From Drosophila miranda (lineage: Eukaryota; Arthropoda; Insecta; Diptera; Drosophilidae), in contig NC_046677.1 of the NCBI RefSeq assembly GCF_003369915.1, forward strand, positions 13,950,001 through 14,014,000: a stretch of DNA of 64,000 nucleotides, in the 5' to 3' direction. Shown piece after piece: positions 26,980 through 38,782 of the stretch; the stretch's first letter is position 1, and each line of letters starts with the position of its first letter. The position numbers and the translations under genes were made by a program. A model generated the notes under the pieces. That model did no database searches, was not told where the DNA came from, and saw only the letters and a program-made list of their open reading frames with translations.

Positions 26980-29859
26980 AACCAAGTGATCAAAACGAAA
27001 ACATTCTTTTTTGTTTAATCAATCCTTTAGCAAACCAGCAAACTAACTCTTATCCCAGTGAAACCAAAAAATAATACAGGGCAGGTTCTACAATGAAGAC
27101 TAGAGAGAAGAGTAAGCCTTCTTTTTAGAATTGTAATAAATTCGCAAAATTATATTACAGTTTTCAATCATTAATTGACATTCAATTTCAAAAGAAGTTT
27201 TTTTTTCTTTGTGATATGTGATATTCGGATTGATCAATTTATTTGGATACAAAAATTTGCAGGAAATTCGACAACAAAAGGCAAAGAAGGTTTCATTGAA
27301 TGGTTTATTATACATTATTTATATATGTCGGGTTTTCAGTAGAATCTATTTCCATATCGAAACGTCAAACAGCAAATTCATCTACCTAAAAGTGGTGTGG
27401 CCCATCTCTCAAAAGCAACTGCACTCTCAGCATCGCAGAACCCTAGCTTCAAACAATCGACTTAAAATAACACACTGCGAGCAATATAGTGAATTTTTAA
27501 ACAACAAATAGACCAAAATACACTCTAAATAAGATTAGGATCCGCGTAATATTTTAATTGCAGTGGATAAATCAAACTAAGTAAATTATTAAATTTTTCC
27601 CCTTGGGGCATGATTACTAGTAAAATTTAAGTGAAATATTTTCCACTGAGTTTCCAGACACTGTTCACCCACAGCCTGTTCATAAAAGTACAATGCATGG
27701 CTACATTCTCCAGTTGTTTGGGTAGGGAGAATGGATTCACTTTCTAACCCCACACACTCCCAGACAGTCTACTGCACTCCCCTCACAAGCAACCAAGCAA
27801 CCAAGCATGGCAGACGAAGACCCAAAATCAAGTCGTTCACCCGTTCATTGCCCATAAATGTCTTATCTAATTTTCAAATGAGGTAAACATCGCCTTGCAT
27901 CCATAATTGCATATTCAAAGTGTCTCGCCCACCGACAGACAGCCGGCCAGGAGGCAGGAGTAGTGAAGGAGGCAGCGGAGACAGTTCAACATGTTTATTA
28001 CATTTTCCACACTATACTCGTTCGTATCATTTCGCTCTTCATGCCGCAACCGCAGCCCCTGCCACAGCCACAGCCAATGCCCAGAGTTAGCCGGCATTGG
28101 GTCCGACTACGTCTCCGGCTGCACTGGCGTCCACTTCCTAGCGTTTACTGTGCGGTGTGGGCATTACTTTTTATTAGCACCAGCAGTGCGCTGTTTTGCT
28201 TTTGCTCGGGCTTTTATGCACGATTACTCGTATATGTATATAGTATACAACGAGTATGTACGTATGCGCTTTTTAGTGCGGTTTCGCTGCCTGTGGCCGA
28301 CCCGGGTTGTTGCATCGACCACAAAGATTGGGTTTCAATTTGCATTTTCGGCTTCATTGAAGCCGCTGCAATTTGCAGAGTGGGTTAAATAAAGTGGGAC
28401 ATGGATTTATCACGTTTTTCCTCAGTCGGTTTGTAGGACATGTGCTGCTAACCGATATTTGAGCATTAGAGCCGCGTCGACCAGCTGGAGACCAATGCAA
28501 AAGGAAAACAAAAACCATCGCGTCGAGAGCTGTGCCGCAGCTCCGTTTTATTACCATATTGAGGCGAGCTCTCTCGGCGGCCAGTTGTTTCTGGTAGCCT
28601 TTGTTTATGTAACTGTAGCGCTTGCAGTTTATTGATTATGCAATAAATAATCGCCAACACAGAGCCTGAACTGGTGCTGTAATCCTCCGTCCCAGCCTCC
28701 CCTATTCCACAGAAGCGTGCGGCTAATGCCAAAAGAATGGCTGCAATAAAAATCTGGCTAATGGCTCTGGAGGAGAATCGGACTCGCAGTTAATTAAACT
28801 TCACTTTCAATAGAGTACACATTTATCCCGTAGTTCTGAATGCCATGAGTTCTGCATGAGTTCTGAACCAAAGCCATGATAATATTTGGCCAATATCAGC
28901 GTCCTAACAAAACAGAAGCCTGTCAGGGTACTTGGAAAACTACGAAGCTATTATTTATTCAACCAAATGCTGAGCCTTATTAAAATGCCACTTTAATAAT
29001 TCCTTAGATTAAACGACAAACTGTACTATGGGTATTTGTTAGTCGCCTTGAAAGAGGTGCCAAGCCGCAGAATTCAATTTAAATCAAATTGGAGTCCAGA
29101 CTGAACTATTTTAAAACTATTTAGCATTACGAGAGACCAAGAGGCGGAATATTAATGGAATTGCATGCCACTAGTCTCAGCTGCATGTTTTTCTATCTAG
29201 CCTTCGGAGTAGTTTTTTCGGTATATTCAGTCCAAAATAAGCCAGCCATTGACATCGCAATGTGCAAATTGCATTGACGCGACAAAGGCAAATTCGAGAC
29301 ATTTATAATTGAATGGGTCAGCGGCTGGAGTTAGGCACCCGGCCTTCGGCACCAAAGCCTGCACAGTGGATGGACATATCGTGTGTTGTCTAGATTTTCG
29401 CAACAGTTTTCGTCTCGGCCTATTCAAATGACGGCCAGCCGAAACCCGGTTGAGTCCCGCTTGGGTCGGCGGCAGCAGCCAAGTGGAAAGTGAATGCGGG
29501 AAACATTGCAGACATGTGAGTTTTCAGCTTCAGCTTTAGTTTCAGTTTCAGTTTCATTTTAATTTCATTTTCCACCAAGCCACACACACGAGTTTTTTGT
29601 ATGAGTATGTGCTGGTCATTATGTGATGTTAGTGGGCCAACTCCACGGCCAGTTCGCAGCGCGTAATCGCCGGCAATTTGACGGAAAATGTTTGAAATCG
29701 TGTGTGAATTGTAATCAGAAATAGCAAAATTAATAACATGCCATAGTCGGGCCTTAATTGCCTGGTTATGTGGCAAATAATTAACTTAGAGAAATGCTTG
29801 CCAATAATTATGCAATCCAAGGATTGGTTAAAGAAATCCTAAGAACTTTCAGCACTTAC
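26980..29859. other. non-coding stretch downstream of the last visible Ance-3 exon
   Basis: This is intron if Ance-3 continues leftwards. I searched its minus strand by eye for the missing Ance-3 segment (the CDIY, SSKPW and YF-PL motifs typical of ACE C-termini) and found none. A TTTCAG-like simple repeat lies at 29523-29565. Confidence 0.5.
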
Positions 29860-32697
29860 TTGATGTACGGAATATTTGCCGGTATATGGTACTTGGCACC
29901 CAAATCGAAGTCCTTCTCAGACCGCAGGACAGGCGGCTTGATACCAGAATACTTTTCCCTAAGGGTAGGGAAAATGCATATAAACGTGGGATACTTTCCA
30001 AACTGCTCCACACTCACCTCATATTCCAGTAATGGCAGTTCATCGTTCGCTTGTTCGCATTTCCGCTGAAGACGTCGTAGCGCCAGTTATCCAAAGACAA
30101 GGCAAAGGGCAGAAAGGCCACCTGGGAGATAGTTTCGTTATCATATTGGAGCTCAAAGAATCTGTCTTTCGAATCACTCGTACCTTGTCAATGGCCATAG
30201 TAAAGAGGTAGTTAATGTCATAGCTGGACTCATCCAATGATCGTTGAAGTAGGCCCAATGTCTGCAAATGCTTTGGAGTGGACACGGCCAGCCCGATGGC
30301 ATCGCCCACAGCTTGATGGAAGGCCGGATTGGCACCATTCCGGAAGACCTTGGGCAGATGACGGTATTGAAGGAAGTACTGAATGTGAGCCATCTCGTGG
30401 TGCACGCTGATCAGACTCCGCTGATTGATGTCGGTGCAGATTTTGACACGAAAATCGTGACGATTGCAGAAGTCCCAAGCCGAGGGTTCGCAGAGCACCC
30501 TCCTGTCCAGGGGCTGCTCCAATACCGAGTTCCGATAGAACTCCGGTCCGACGGCAGACATGTTGATGGAGGTGAAGAACTCCTCGGCCAGCTGGAACAT
30601 CAGCTGCGGAGTGTATCCCTGCTCAACCATGCGGGGTGTGACATCAATCAACTTGCGACCTGGATACGGAATGAGTATGTCGAGGACATTCGACCACGAC
30701 TGGCCGAACATGTTGCCCAGAATGTGAGAAGGAATGGGGGCTATGCGGTTAATGCGGTCCGGTCCATAGTAATCCCTGAGCTTCCTTCGCACATAGGCGT
30801 GCAGAGCCTCATACAGCGGACGGATTTGCTCCCACACAATGTCCATATCCTGGCGAAAGTTGCCCGACTCGTAAGCCAGGTACCAGTACTCGCCGCCATT
30901 GGTCACATCTACAAGAGCAGAGCTGTGAGACCGACTAGGAAGGTGTGCATTTCGAACTCACTGTTCACATAGGCCACCTCCTGCATTACGTCAATGAGTT
31001 GCTCGTAGCTGTCGCGCATTCCACGTCCGGCTTTTCGGTGATACTCCACCCACGTGTGCTGTAGCTCATCCCAATCCCTACTCTTGGCCATGATGTCCTT
31101 GAGGTGTGGTATGTAGTGCAGGTCGCACTGGAATGGCTGCTGGTAGGCGCAAACACTGGCGCTGTTGTACAGGAAAAGCATTTCATTCAACAGGCGATTG
31201 TACTATAGGAACAAGAGCTTTAAAAATATGGGATCATTGGCTAAATGCACGGAGCTCTCACCCTGTCTAGAACGTCCAAGGGCAGAGCGTTGGGCCCCAC
31301 TTCAGACTGCAACATCAGTTGTCTGTAGAGGCGGCGATCAAAGATGAGGTCCTTGTTAATGCGCTTCGACTGTTCCGCCGTGATTCGCTGGAACTCCACA
31401 TAGCGTTGTTGAGCATTAAGCTGGGGGGTGAGAATGAGAAGAGGTTACATTTTAGTTGAAGGACTTTCGTAACTTGGTCTTCACTCAAGTAAAACATTAG
31501 GGCCGCTCATATGTCTACCTCCAGCACCGATTAGTACATACTCGTACAACTTTTCACGATTGCAAAAACTCTCATACTGTAGTATGAGAACTCTTTGACA
31601 TTGGCATGTCTGCCTGGGAATCTGACAAGGCAACTCGACCTTCAGAACGCGACTTTTTTTACTTTTCTGTGTGTGTCTGTGGTATGTACGAAAACTGCGA
31701 ACACAAGCTAGCCAGCCTTAGGCACATGGGAAAAAGGTGCACCACCACCACGAAGATCGCGTGCCGTTCAACCACAATTACGAGTACGAGTAAGAGTACG
31801 AGTAAGAGTTAGAGTACGAGCTGTACTTGTTCGAGGTTTACCCGAGACTACTCACCGCTTCCGTCTGTGTAAAATCGTTTACGTTTGTCTCGAAATTCCA
31901 CTGGGCCGCCACGTTGGCCGTGCACTCCAGGGAGCCCTTCTGATCGGATTCCACCAACAGAGTGCGCAGCTTCTCCAGCTCCTGCTGGTAGCGACGGTCC
32001 TGTTGGTAGCGCTGCCGCTCCAGGTACCCCTGATTGAGGTTGAAGCGGTCCTGGTTGGACAGGAAGGGGTTCTCGAAGCGATTCCGGTTGTTCACCCCCA
32101 CAAAATCCACATTGGGATTGTTATTATAGTTGTACTGGTCGTTGGGGTTGTAGTTCCTGTTGTCTGGAGTGGAGTAGGGGACATCCGAGTATCGGCCGTT
32201 GGCGTTGGGATCAATTCCAGAGTTGCGATCGGTGGTGCTGGAGATCGGTCCGTAGTTGTGGTTGGCATACTGATTGGCATCCGCGCTGAAGGGTGACTCA
32301 GGGTGCTCGCTGAAGTTCACACGCGGCGAGGGATAGGCGTAGCCTAGCCTCATGCGTTCGTCATAGGTCTGGCCGTACTGCAAGCGAGAGATCACCGGGT
32401 TAATGGGCATACCAATGAGCCAAGGGAAAGCCTAGCCTGAAAGTAAAAACACACCCTAAAGTCATCGGATCCGTCATCCGCGGCTCCCCCGCCGACATCG
32501 TCCGCATAGGGCGGCCCGTAGCGTTGGTCGCGATTACGATCCGCCCTCAACTGGGCGGGCGTCGTAGCCACATTGGGGGTGTAGCCATTGTAGGAGATCT
32601 CCGGCTGTGGGGTCGGCAGATTAAGCTGTGGACTGGCCCAGGCTAGGCCAAGACAAAGGCAAAGCCAAAAAGAGCATGTGGGCAAAACACCGTGCAT
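29860..32697 (-). CDS. Ance-3: Ance-3, angiotensin-converting-enzyme-like protein, seven exons seen, 3' end missing
   Basis: Exons from the 5' end are 32455-32697, 31856-32377, 31262-31420, 30962-31202, 30184-30908, 30018-30121 and 29860-29958, all with GT-AG borders and consistent phases. They give about 697 residues. A signal peptide ([13 protein letters not shown]) is followed by a roughly 200-residue Asn/Tyr/Asp/Arg-rich extension not found in Ance. The peptidase M2 fold comes next: [25 protein letters not shown], and HEMAH at the zinc site. The expected third zinc ligand Glu is replaced by Gln (FHQAVGD), so hydrolase activity is unlikely. The last exon ends in phase 2 at GTAAGT, exactly where the Ance genes have an intron. 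The expected last ~130-150 residues are not in the window, and vajk and NimC3-like genes probably lie inside that intron. Confidence 0.9.
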
Positions 32698-34992
32698 TAT
32701 GCTTATCTTAAAATCTATATTTCACACTGCCAAGTTCGGGACTGACAGCTCACTTATTAAATCTTTCACAAGCAATTAAGTATTTTAATTGCAATCACAA
32801 GATTTTCTTAGACCATGCCTGTAAATGTCAAAGAACTTTACTGATCGAAAAAGTGATCTGTGAGACACAATAGCTTTCACTCTTTGAGACGCTTTTTTCT
32901 CTCCCTTTGACAGAGCACAATATCTCGTCCGATTTATCCGGGAATGTTTTTTCGTACCGCCCACGTAACGTCAGGGAACGATCGCGTCTAAAACTCTACT
33001 GACTAGACGGTAAGAATATTATTCGAAATTACTTTGTTACTTTTTTCCAACTCGAAAATGAATTCAAATTTGAGCGCAGTCCCAGCTGCAGCCAGCGTCG
33101 CTGCCGGCGCTGTCGTCAGATGTTTCTATATATTTTCGTGTGAGATAATCGCAATTAGCACTGGGACTCGGTCCCCGGCGATGTTGCTTCTGTCGCCGTC
33201 TCTCTGCTGCAGCAACAACTACTCGTACAATCAAATCATCCATAAGCTTGTGAACAACAATGATGCACCTGTATGCGTGTGTATCTGTGTTGTGCATGCA
33301 TGTTGGCAATTATAAGGGAGGGTGAGGGCACTTATCAGTCGAAAAGCTTAACCGCATAATACTCGTACTGGTACTCGTACTTGTAGCCCCAAGCCAAGCC
33401 CCAGCGACTGTGAGAAAGTACATAACGATTGAGTGAGTTTCTGTTTTTGTTGCTGTTTCTGTTTCTGTTTCTGTCGGTGGGGACAACTAGAAGTCACTCA
33501 ACGTGAGTCGCTGGTTATCTGTGCTAAGTAAGCTAACGATAGCTCAGACCCTCATTGAGCAACAGTCTCCGCCACCCCCATCCAATTTAACACTAATCTT
33601 CCCCCTATTTGCTGTGGCCGGCCTAAAGCACCTGAATGCAAATCAGTGACCCGTAGAGCGAGGCAAATTTGTTGCTGATCGGCTATTCGCCGCGGCTGGC
33701 GCTGCTGTTGCGCATGCGTTCCACAAGGCAGCGCCGCCACCCGCATTTGTGGAATTTCTTGATTGTCGCTCTTGACCCAGCGAAATGTGGAAAATGTTTG
33801 GGATGATGGCATCTGTTTAGCCTTCGATTAGCAACAGGGCGACACAAAATATCAATTAAACTCCAAATAAGACCCTACCCAAAACACAGGGTCTGAATCC
33901 TGAACGTATCATAGTTGCGTAATAAGGAAACATATTGTGTTGAAGAAGTTTAAGCTTCGGGCTTTCATTTCTAGTTTATTCATATAGTTTGCTTGTTAAC
34001 AACTACCACCCTTGTTTTTGGAATGTGGAATATTTTCAGTCGGGCCTGACCCAGTGATCTAGTGATCAAAGTTCTGACTCACAGAAAACTTACAGATACA
34101 TGAGTATGTACAAGGAGAGAGCAATCCGTAGAGGTGATAGCTGGTGCTTGGTGACTGGCCACCCGAGTACAGTGAATGAGTTGGCATGCTGATTGATTGC
34201 TTGGTTGCTTGATTGCTATCCCAGTGGCGTCCAGATGCGAATGCATGCTATGAATGTACCTATATATACTATACACATATACAAATATACATATGTACCC
34301 ACATATGTGATTCAGTCTGTAATTAGATTGGGATCTGCAAAGTCTATCTGTCTCGGATATGAGCTCATAAATATTAGCCAGATTTATGATGTGGTTGGCT
34401 GCTCAGTGATATATTCTTACCTGAAATAAAGGCACCATTTTTTTGGGGGGAAAAAGCTAATTGAGAGTCAAGGTCAGGCATGGCTCTCTCAACTCCCGTC
34501 CATACCAGATCTTACAGAAGTTCTGGACTAGTCGAACCGTGGGAAAATATTGTAGTATTGGCTGTCAACTGTCCGTAAATAATTAATTTACACGAATGAA
34601 TAATTAGTGTAACTCAATACCCAATGCCCGGCAAAGCGAAGAGCGCTTAGAGTGACGCACTCCAAGCACGTACTGCAGTTAATCTTTATTTTTATTTTTA
34701 TTTCTTAACTATAGTTATTTGTTCGGTTCTAATGAGTGGCTGTCGAGTGAAGAGCCTCTGAGAGTCATCATAATCAAGTGCATTTTAATTATAGTTCCAC
34801 GCCTGTGTTGTGCCTTTGTTTTAGACTCTTTCCGGTATCTTTATAAGACAATGGGAGGCTCTATGTACGAGTTTATCATCATTGCAAATATTTACCGGGT
34901 AAGTCCAGATCGAGCTGATGAGATCCCAGGCCCAGACATCTTCCATTCGAGATGCTCTTCAATGATAATATTCTTTTGGTTTTGGGGTTGAC
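32698..34992. other. Ance-3 upstream region and spacer to Acyp
   Basis: About 2.3 kb with no supported gene. It must contain the Ance-3 promoter, but no clear TATA box was picked out. Short frames at 33034-33315, 33552-33812 and 34719-34991 show no domain or splice support. Confidence 0.45.
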
Positions 34993-35343
34993 TCAATATA
35001 GTCGGACTCTTTTCTTTTTTTCTGGAACTGGAGTCTCTAAATAGCCATCGGCTCTGACGTGGAAATTGGGAAAGCCATATCCTTCCTTCTCACGTGGCCT
35101 ACTGAACTTCACCCTCTCGACATTCGACTCGGGACTGCCCGTGTTTTTCAGCCACTCTTTCATCACGTCGATCTCGGGAAGCCGCCCCTCCATGTAGCCC
35201 CTGACAGTGCCTTTTGCCGTGTTCATGCACCAGCCCCGAAGTCCCATGGTCTTGGCCTTGATCATGGCATGATGCCGGAAATAGACGCCTTGGACCTTAC
35301 CATATACCTCGAACTCGCACGAGAAGACACCGTCGGTAAACAT
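34993..35343 (-). CDS. Acyp: acylphosphatase, 116 aa
   Basis: A single open frame from ATG 35343 to TGA 34993. Upstream the frame stays open to a TTG, but this is the first ATG. It carries the acylphosphatase signature GKVQGVYFRHHA, whose Arg binds phosphate, and the second motif GLRGWCMNTAKGTVRG, whose Asn positions the attacking water. Acylphosphatases hydrolyse the carboxyl-phosphate bond of acylphosphates in the cytosol. The length is slightly above the usual ~98 residues because of a Lys/Arg-rich C-terminal tail (EKKKRVRLY). The conserved core SCEFEVYGKVQGV resembles D. melanogaster Acyp, but that genome has more than one acylphosphatase, so orthology is inferred. The gene is not part of the neighbouring duplicated block. 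Confidence 0.85.
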   Translation of the reverse strand: MFTDGVFSCEFEVYGKVQGVYFRHHAMIKAKTMGLRGWCMNTAKGTVRGYMEGRLPEIDVMKEWLKNTGSPESNVERVKFSRPREKEGYGFPNFHVRADGYLETPVPEKKKRVRLY

Positions 35344-35739
35344 GTTTTTGGGGTACCGCAACACGACACTCAATTTTGAATTTTGTATTCATTCATTTAT
35401 TTGATATTCCATTTTTATTTTGAGTAATAAGTTGATTTTAAAATCAGAGAGCAAGGTGCGTTTAAGTACTGAAACTTTAAGCGTATTTCGATGACGGAAG
35501 GCACGATTCAAAGATGATAACTTTGACGAATCCTTCACAAAGTTTTCGATTTCTTTAGCATTTTAATTTGATGTTGAATTGTATGCAACTAATAATTCGG
35601 CATCTATGCCTCTATCTTCGAACACATCTTGCCCATCGTCTGTAGTCATGTTCCCGAATCCTTAAACTTAAATTATTTTGGGATAATTCTAGGATTCCTC
35701 GTTTCCAACGATTATATTGTCTCAAAAGGTATTTTTCTT
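35344..35739. other. spacer between Acyp and the first Ance/Ance-2 unit
   Basis: AT-rich single-copy sequence. Nothing recognised. Confidence 0.4.
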
Positions 35740-36163
35740 AAATTACAATTCCACATGAATTTGACATGAATTCTACTGTACAATAAAAGGCATACTTACA
35801 GGCTGAGTTGGAAATTCCCAACCATTCATAATCTTCATCGAAAAATAAAAATGCTGTTAAACAGAAGCGTTGTAAACGGAAAAGATTCAATAATAGGTGA
35901 AAAATATCCTGTTCCCTACTTCCGGGTACGAGAAGGGCACCAAAATACGGATATACACTATATTTCCCTATTACCGTCTAGCCCCAGAATAGTATGGGGA
36001 AGGACCTATTTCCCCAAAGTGAAACATTTTCCCGAGATATGCGTATACAAAGGCTCAACAACACATTACTCTTGACAGTCAACGCCCCAATTTTCGATGG
36101 TTTCACTCTGATTTTTGTAATAGATTCTTTTAATAGATTCTTTTAATAGATTCATTATCTTAT

Positions 36164-38214
36164 CTAATACCAACTTGACCCGATACTATGTATTCTATGC
36201 CAGCCCACATCCAGATTTTGTAGCTGATTCTGCTGCACCAACCAATCGTGTAGGGGCTTGAAGTAGGCCAACAACCCATCAATATTGATCTCCGGCTCAC
36301 CCACCAGCTCCTGCAGGACGTCGCTGTAGGGCACGGATGAGCCTAATGCCATGGCACGCTGTAGACTGGCACCGATCTGACGCTGGTCGGAAAGATCGCA
36401 GAGATCCAAAGCTTTCCTAGGGTTATCCTTTCTGAACTGAAGCGTCGTTGTGCAGTAATGCTTGAGCAGCTGAAACCGTAGAACGGTGCTCAGGATGTTG
36501 CTGAAAGGGATAATTGATCAAGACTTTTGCTAGGTGATTCTCCACACAGGCTTTCAACCTGGCATACTGGTCATCCACCTCCATAAGCAACTTGGCTGGG
36601 ACGTCAAACTGTTCGTTACTGCGTTTCCGAGGGGCTGCCGCTCCCGTGTAATGTTCAGTCAGTCGCCAGTATGCCTCGTTGTCGTCCGCTCGGATGTGTC
36701 CACTTAGGACCTCCACACGATAGCGATCGAGGACATAGAAGACGGGCAGCAGGAAGACCACGCGCAGACCGTGCACATACAAACGGTTCAGTCGAGCGGG
36801 CAACTCGAGCCACTTTCCCTCCTGCAGCAAGCCCAACTTCTGAAGGTAGCGTGGAGAGGTGGCCGCCAGGGAGAAGCACTTGCCAATGGCATCGCCGAAG
36901 CTGGGAAAGGGTTCATCGCGCAACAGGGTTGGCTGGCCGGAGGCAGCTCGGTTGTAATAAAGATCACTCTGGGCCTCAAACATATTGAGGAAACGCTCCT
37001 CGTCATTGAGGGGACAGTAGCTGAAGTTGGTTATGGGAAGGGTGTAATACCGCCAGACCTTATGCCAGCAGCGGTCGTCATCATCTGCAGCCACGACCTG
37101 AGCATTTGTCCAAAGGGAGCTGGAAGAGATCACTTTGAAAATTCCTTGCTGGAGAATATCTGTTTTATCGGAATTACCTTTCCAGCAATGGCAGACCAAG
37201 TCCCCTAAAGTACTCGGCCACATTCCAGAACACTCTCTGCGTAGTGCTCAACCCGCGACGATGGAGGTCTTGGGTGATATTTGCCAGCCCCGCCAGGGCG
37301 ATGGTAAGTCCACATACCACTCGGCACGAACCCGTCTAAAGGCGTTTCCTATGAAGACCTCGGCCAGATGCTGTGGATACGGTCTGCCCCGGGGCACCAA
37401 CCGTTCTCCGTGCATCTTTCTCAAGGAACCCCTAACATGAGCGTGGAGCTGAAGGAACAACGGCCTCAGTCCAGCCATCAGCCGATCCAGCAATGACATG
37501 GTCTGCGCTCCGCCCATCTCCAGCGATCGGAACCAATAATCCTCGGGCCGCGGATATCCATTGAGGTGGGCGGTCTTCTTATACAACTCCATGAAGGCCA
37601 CAAACTGATCCCGAGTGGCCAGTCCAGTCTGCTTTCGCCACTCAAACCAGTAGTACTCGATCTCATCCAGGTCACGGCTCTCCTGGACTATTGCCTGAAC
37701 CTCTGGTATTAGCCGCAAAGTGCAATTCCCTGGCTGCTTATAAGCGCAAAGTAGGACGTTGCGGTAGCTGTCGCTCATGTTGGAGGCGAGCGCATATACT
37801 TGAGTGAGCTCCATGCCATCCAAGGCATCGTACCCCAGCCTCGGAATCATCTCCAGCTGCCTCTTCTGGCTGGCATCCCCAACTTCAAACGCTTGAACTT
37901 TGCCAGATGAGGCATCAGAGATTTTAGGTAGTTCAGCAGCTTTTCGTCCGCTATTTCCATCTCGAGGAGAGCTACAACATCGTTGGATCCACGCAACTCA
38001 TTCTGCAACTGGGCCAAGACCACCTGATCATAGATGCCGGCCAGTTGTTTGTTGGCCTCGACGAGGAAGGTAGTCAAAGTAGAGTCAGTCGAGGAACTAG
38101 GCAGGACAAAGCCTACAAAAATCTGAATGGAAGGGATGTCATGTTGAAATCATCTCCTTTGGGCAACACTTCAACGGCGCTTGTACTCACCAAAACCACC
38201 AACAACCTCCCCAT
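36164..38214 (-). pseudogene. Ance-2: Ance-2 copy 1, ACE-like gene with frameshifts
   Basis: The exons corresponding to copy 3 are 38191-38214, 37178-38122, 36559-37119 and 36164-36500. All splice sites and most of the sequence equal copy 3. Three one-base losses differ: C5 to C4 at 37877-37880, G4 to G3 at 37296-37298 (both in exon 2), and C3 to C2 near 36200 at the end. The two exon-2 changes break the reading frame after residue LKLG and within YVDLPSP. The third replaces the final Ala-stop with a 12-residue extension. All three are losses in short homopolymers, so sequencing or assembly error is a real alternative to gene death. The intact family member is described at copy 3; it is a non-catalytic M2-fold protein. 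Confidence 0.75.
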
Positions 38215-38740
38215 AGTCCCACACTTTCTACTCGGACAAATTTACTTTCGCAACTCAGTCGTGGCTCATTTAAATTCCCCGCACAATATCCAACCTTTGC
38301 AAACTTTTTCAGACGTTCTGCGCCGGCGCAGCTCTCGATACCAACTAACCAACGGAGGCCGACGACAGAGGCCATGGCCAGAAGCCCAGTCGACTATTGG
38401 CTGAGCACCCAGTAGCCAATTTTTAATTATAATCAAGTGGAGCACGGAGCGGGTATGATACTGTGCCAGTGTGCCAAGTGCTCAGCATTCTGCTGATTGA
38501 GGCGAGATGTGCGCGAGGAATAAACTAACTTAGCTTAAGTGTTTTCGACCAACGAAGCCAATCCATCCTTGTATTAGATACGCTTGTACCAGAATGAGAA
38601 TTAGAGTTCACGCAAAAAGCATACCCACCCATTCGACGTGTACACAGAGAGTGTTACGAGTGTACACAAACATTTGTATGTAGAAGCTCTCAAAAACTCG
38701 TTCGTATAAATAATTTAAAACTGGTAAGGCAATTATAAAC

Positions 38741-38746
38741 TTTATT
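38741..38746 (-). terminator. polyadenylation signal of Ance copy 1
   Basis: AATAAA on the minus strand about 40 bp after the stop codon. The same hexamer is conserved at 52122-52127 in copy 3. Confidence 0.6.
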
Positions 38747-38782
38747 GAGCAATGAAGTGTGTGAGAACAGAAGGTATTCTAA

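Noticed and set aside
27963..28392. Two overlapping plus-strand frames of 133-141 codons
   Set aside because: No domain, no promoter or splice context, and two competing frames over the same bases suggest chance.
35851..36075. 74-codon frame duplicated at 49211 (92 codons)
   Set aside because: The two copies diverge in frame after an indel at the FPK residues, so the protein is not conserved even between recent duplicates.
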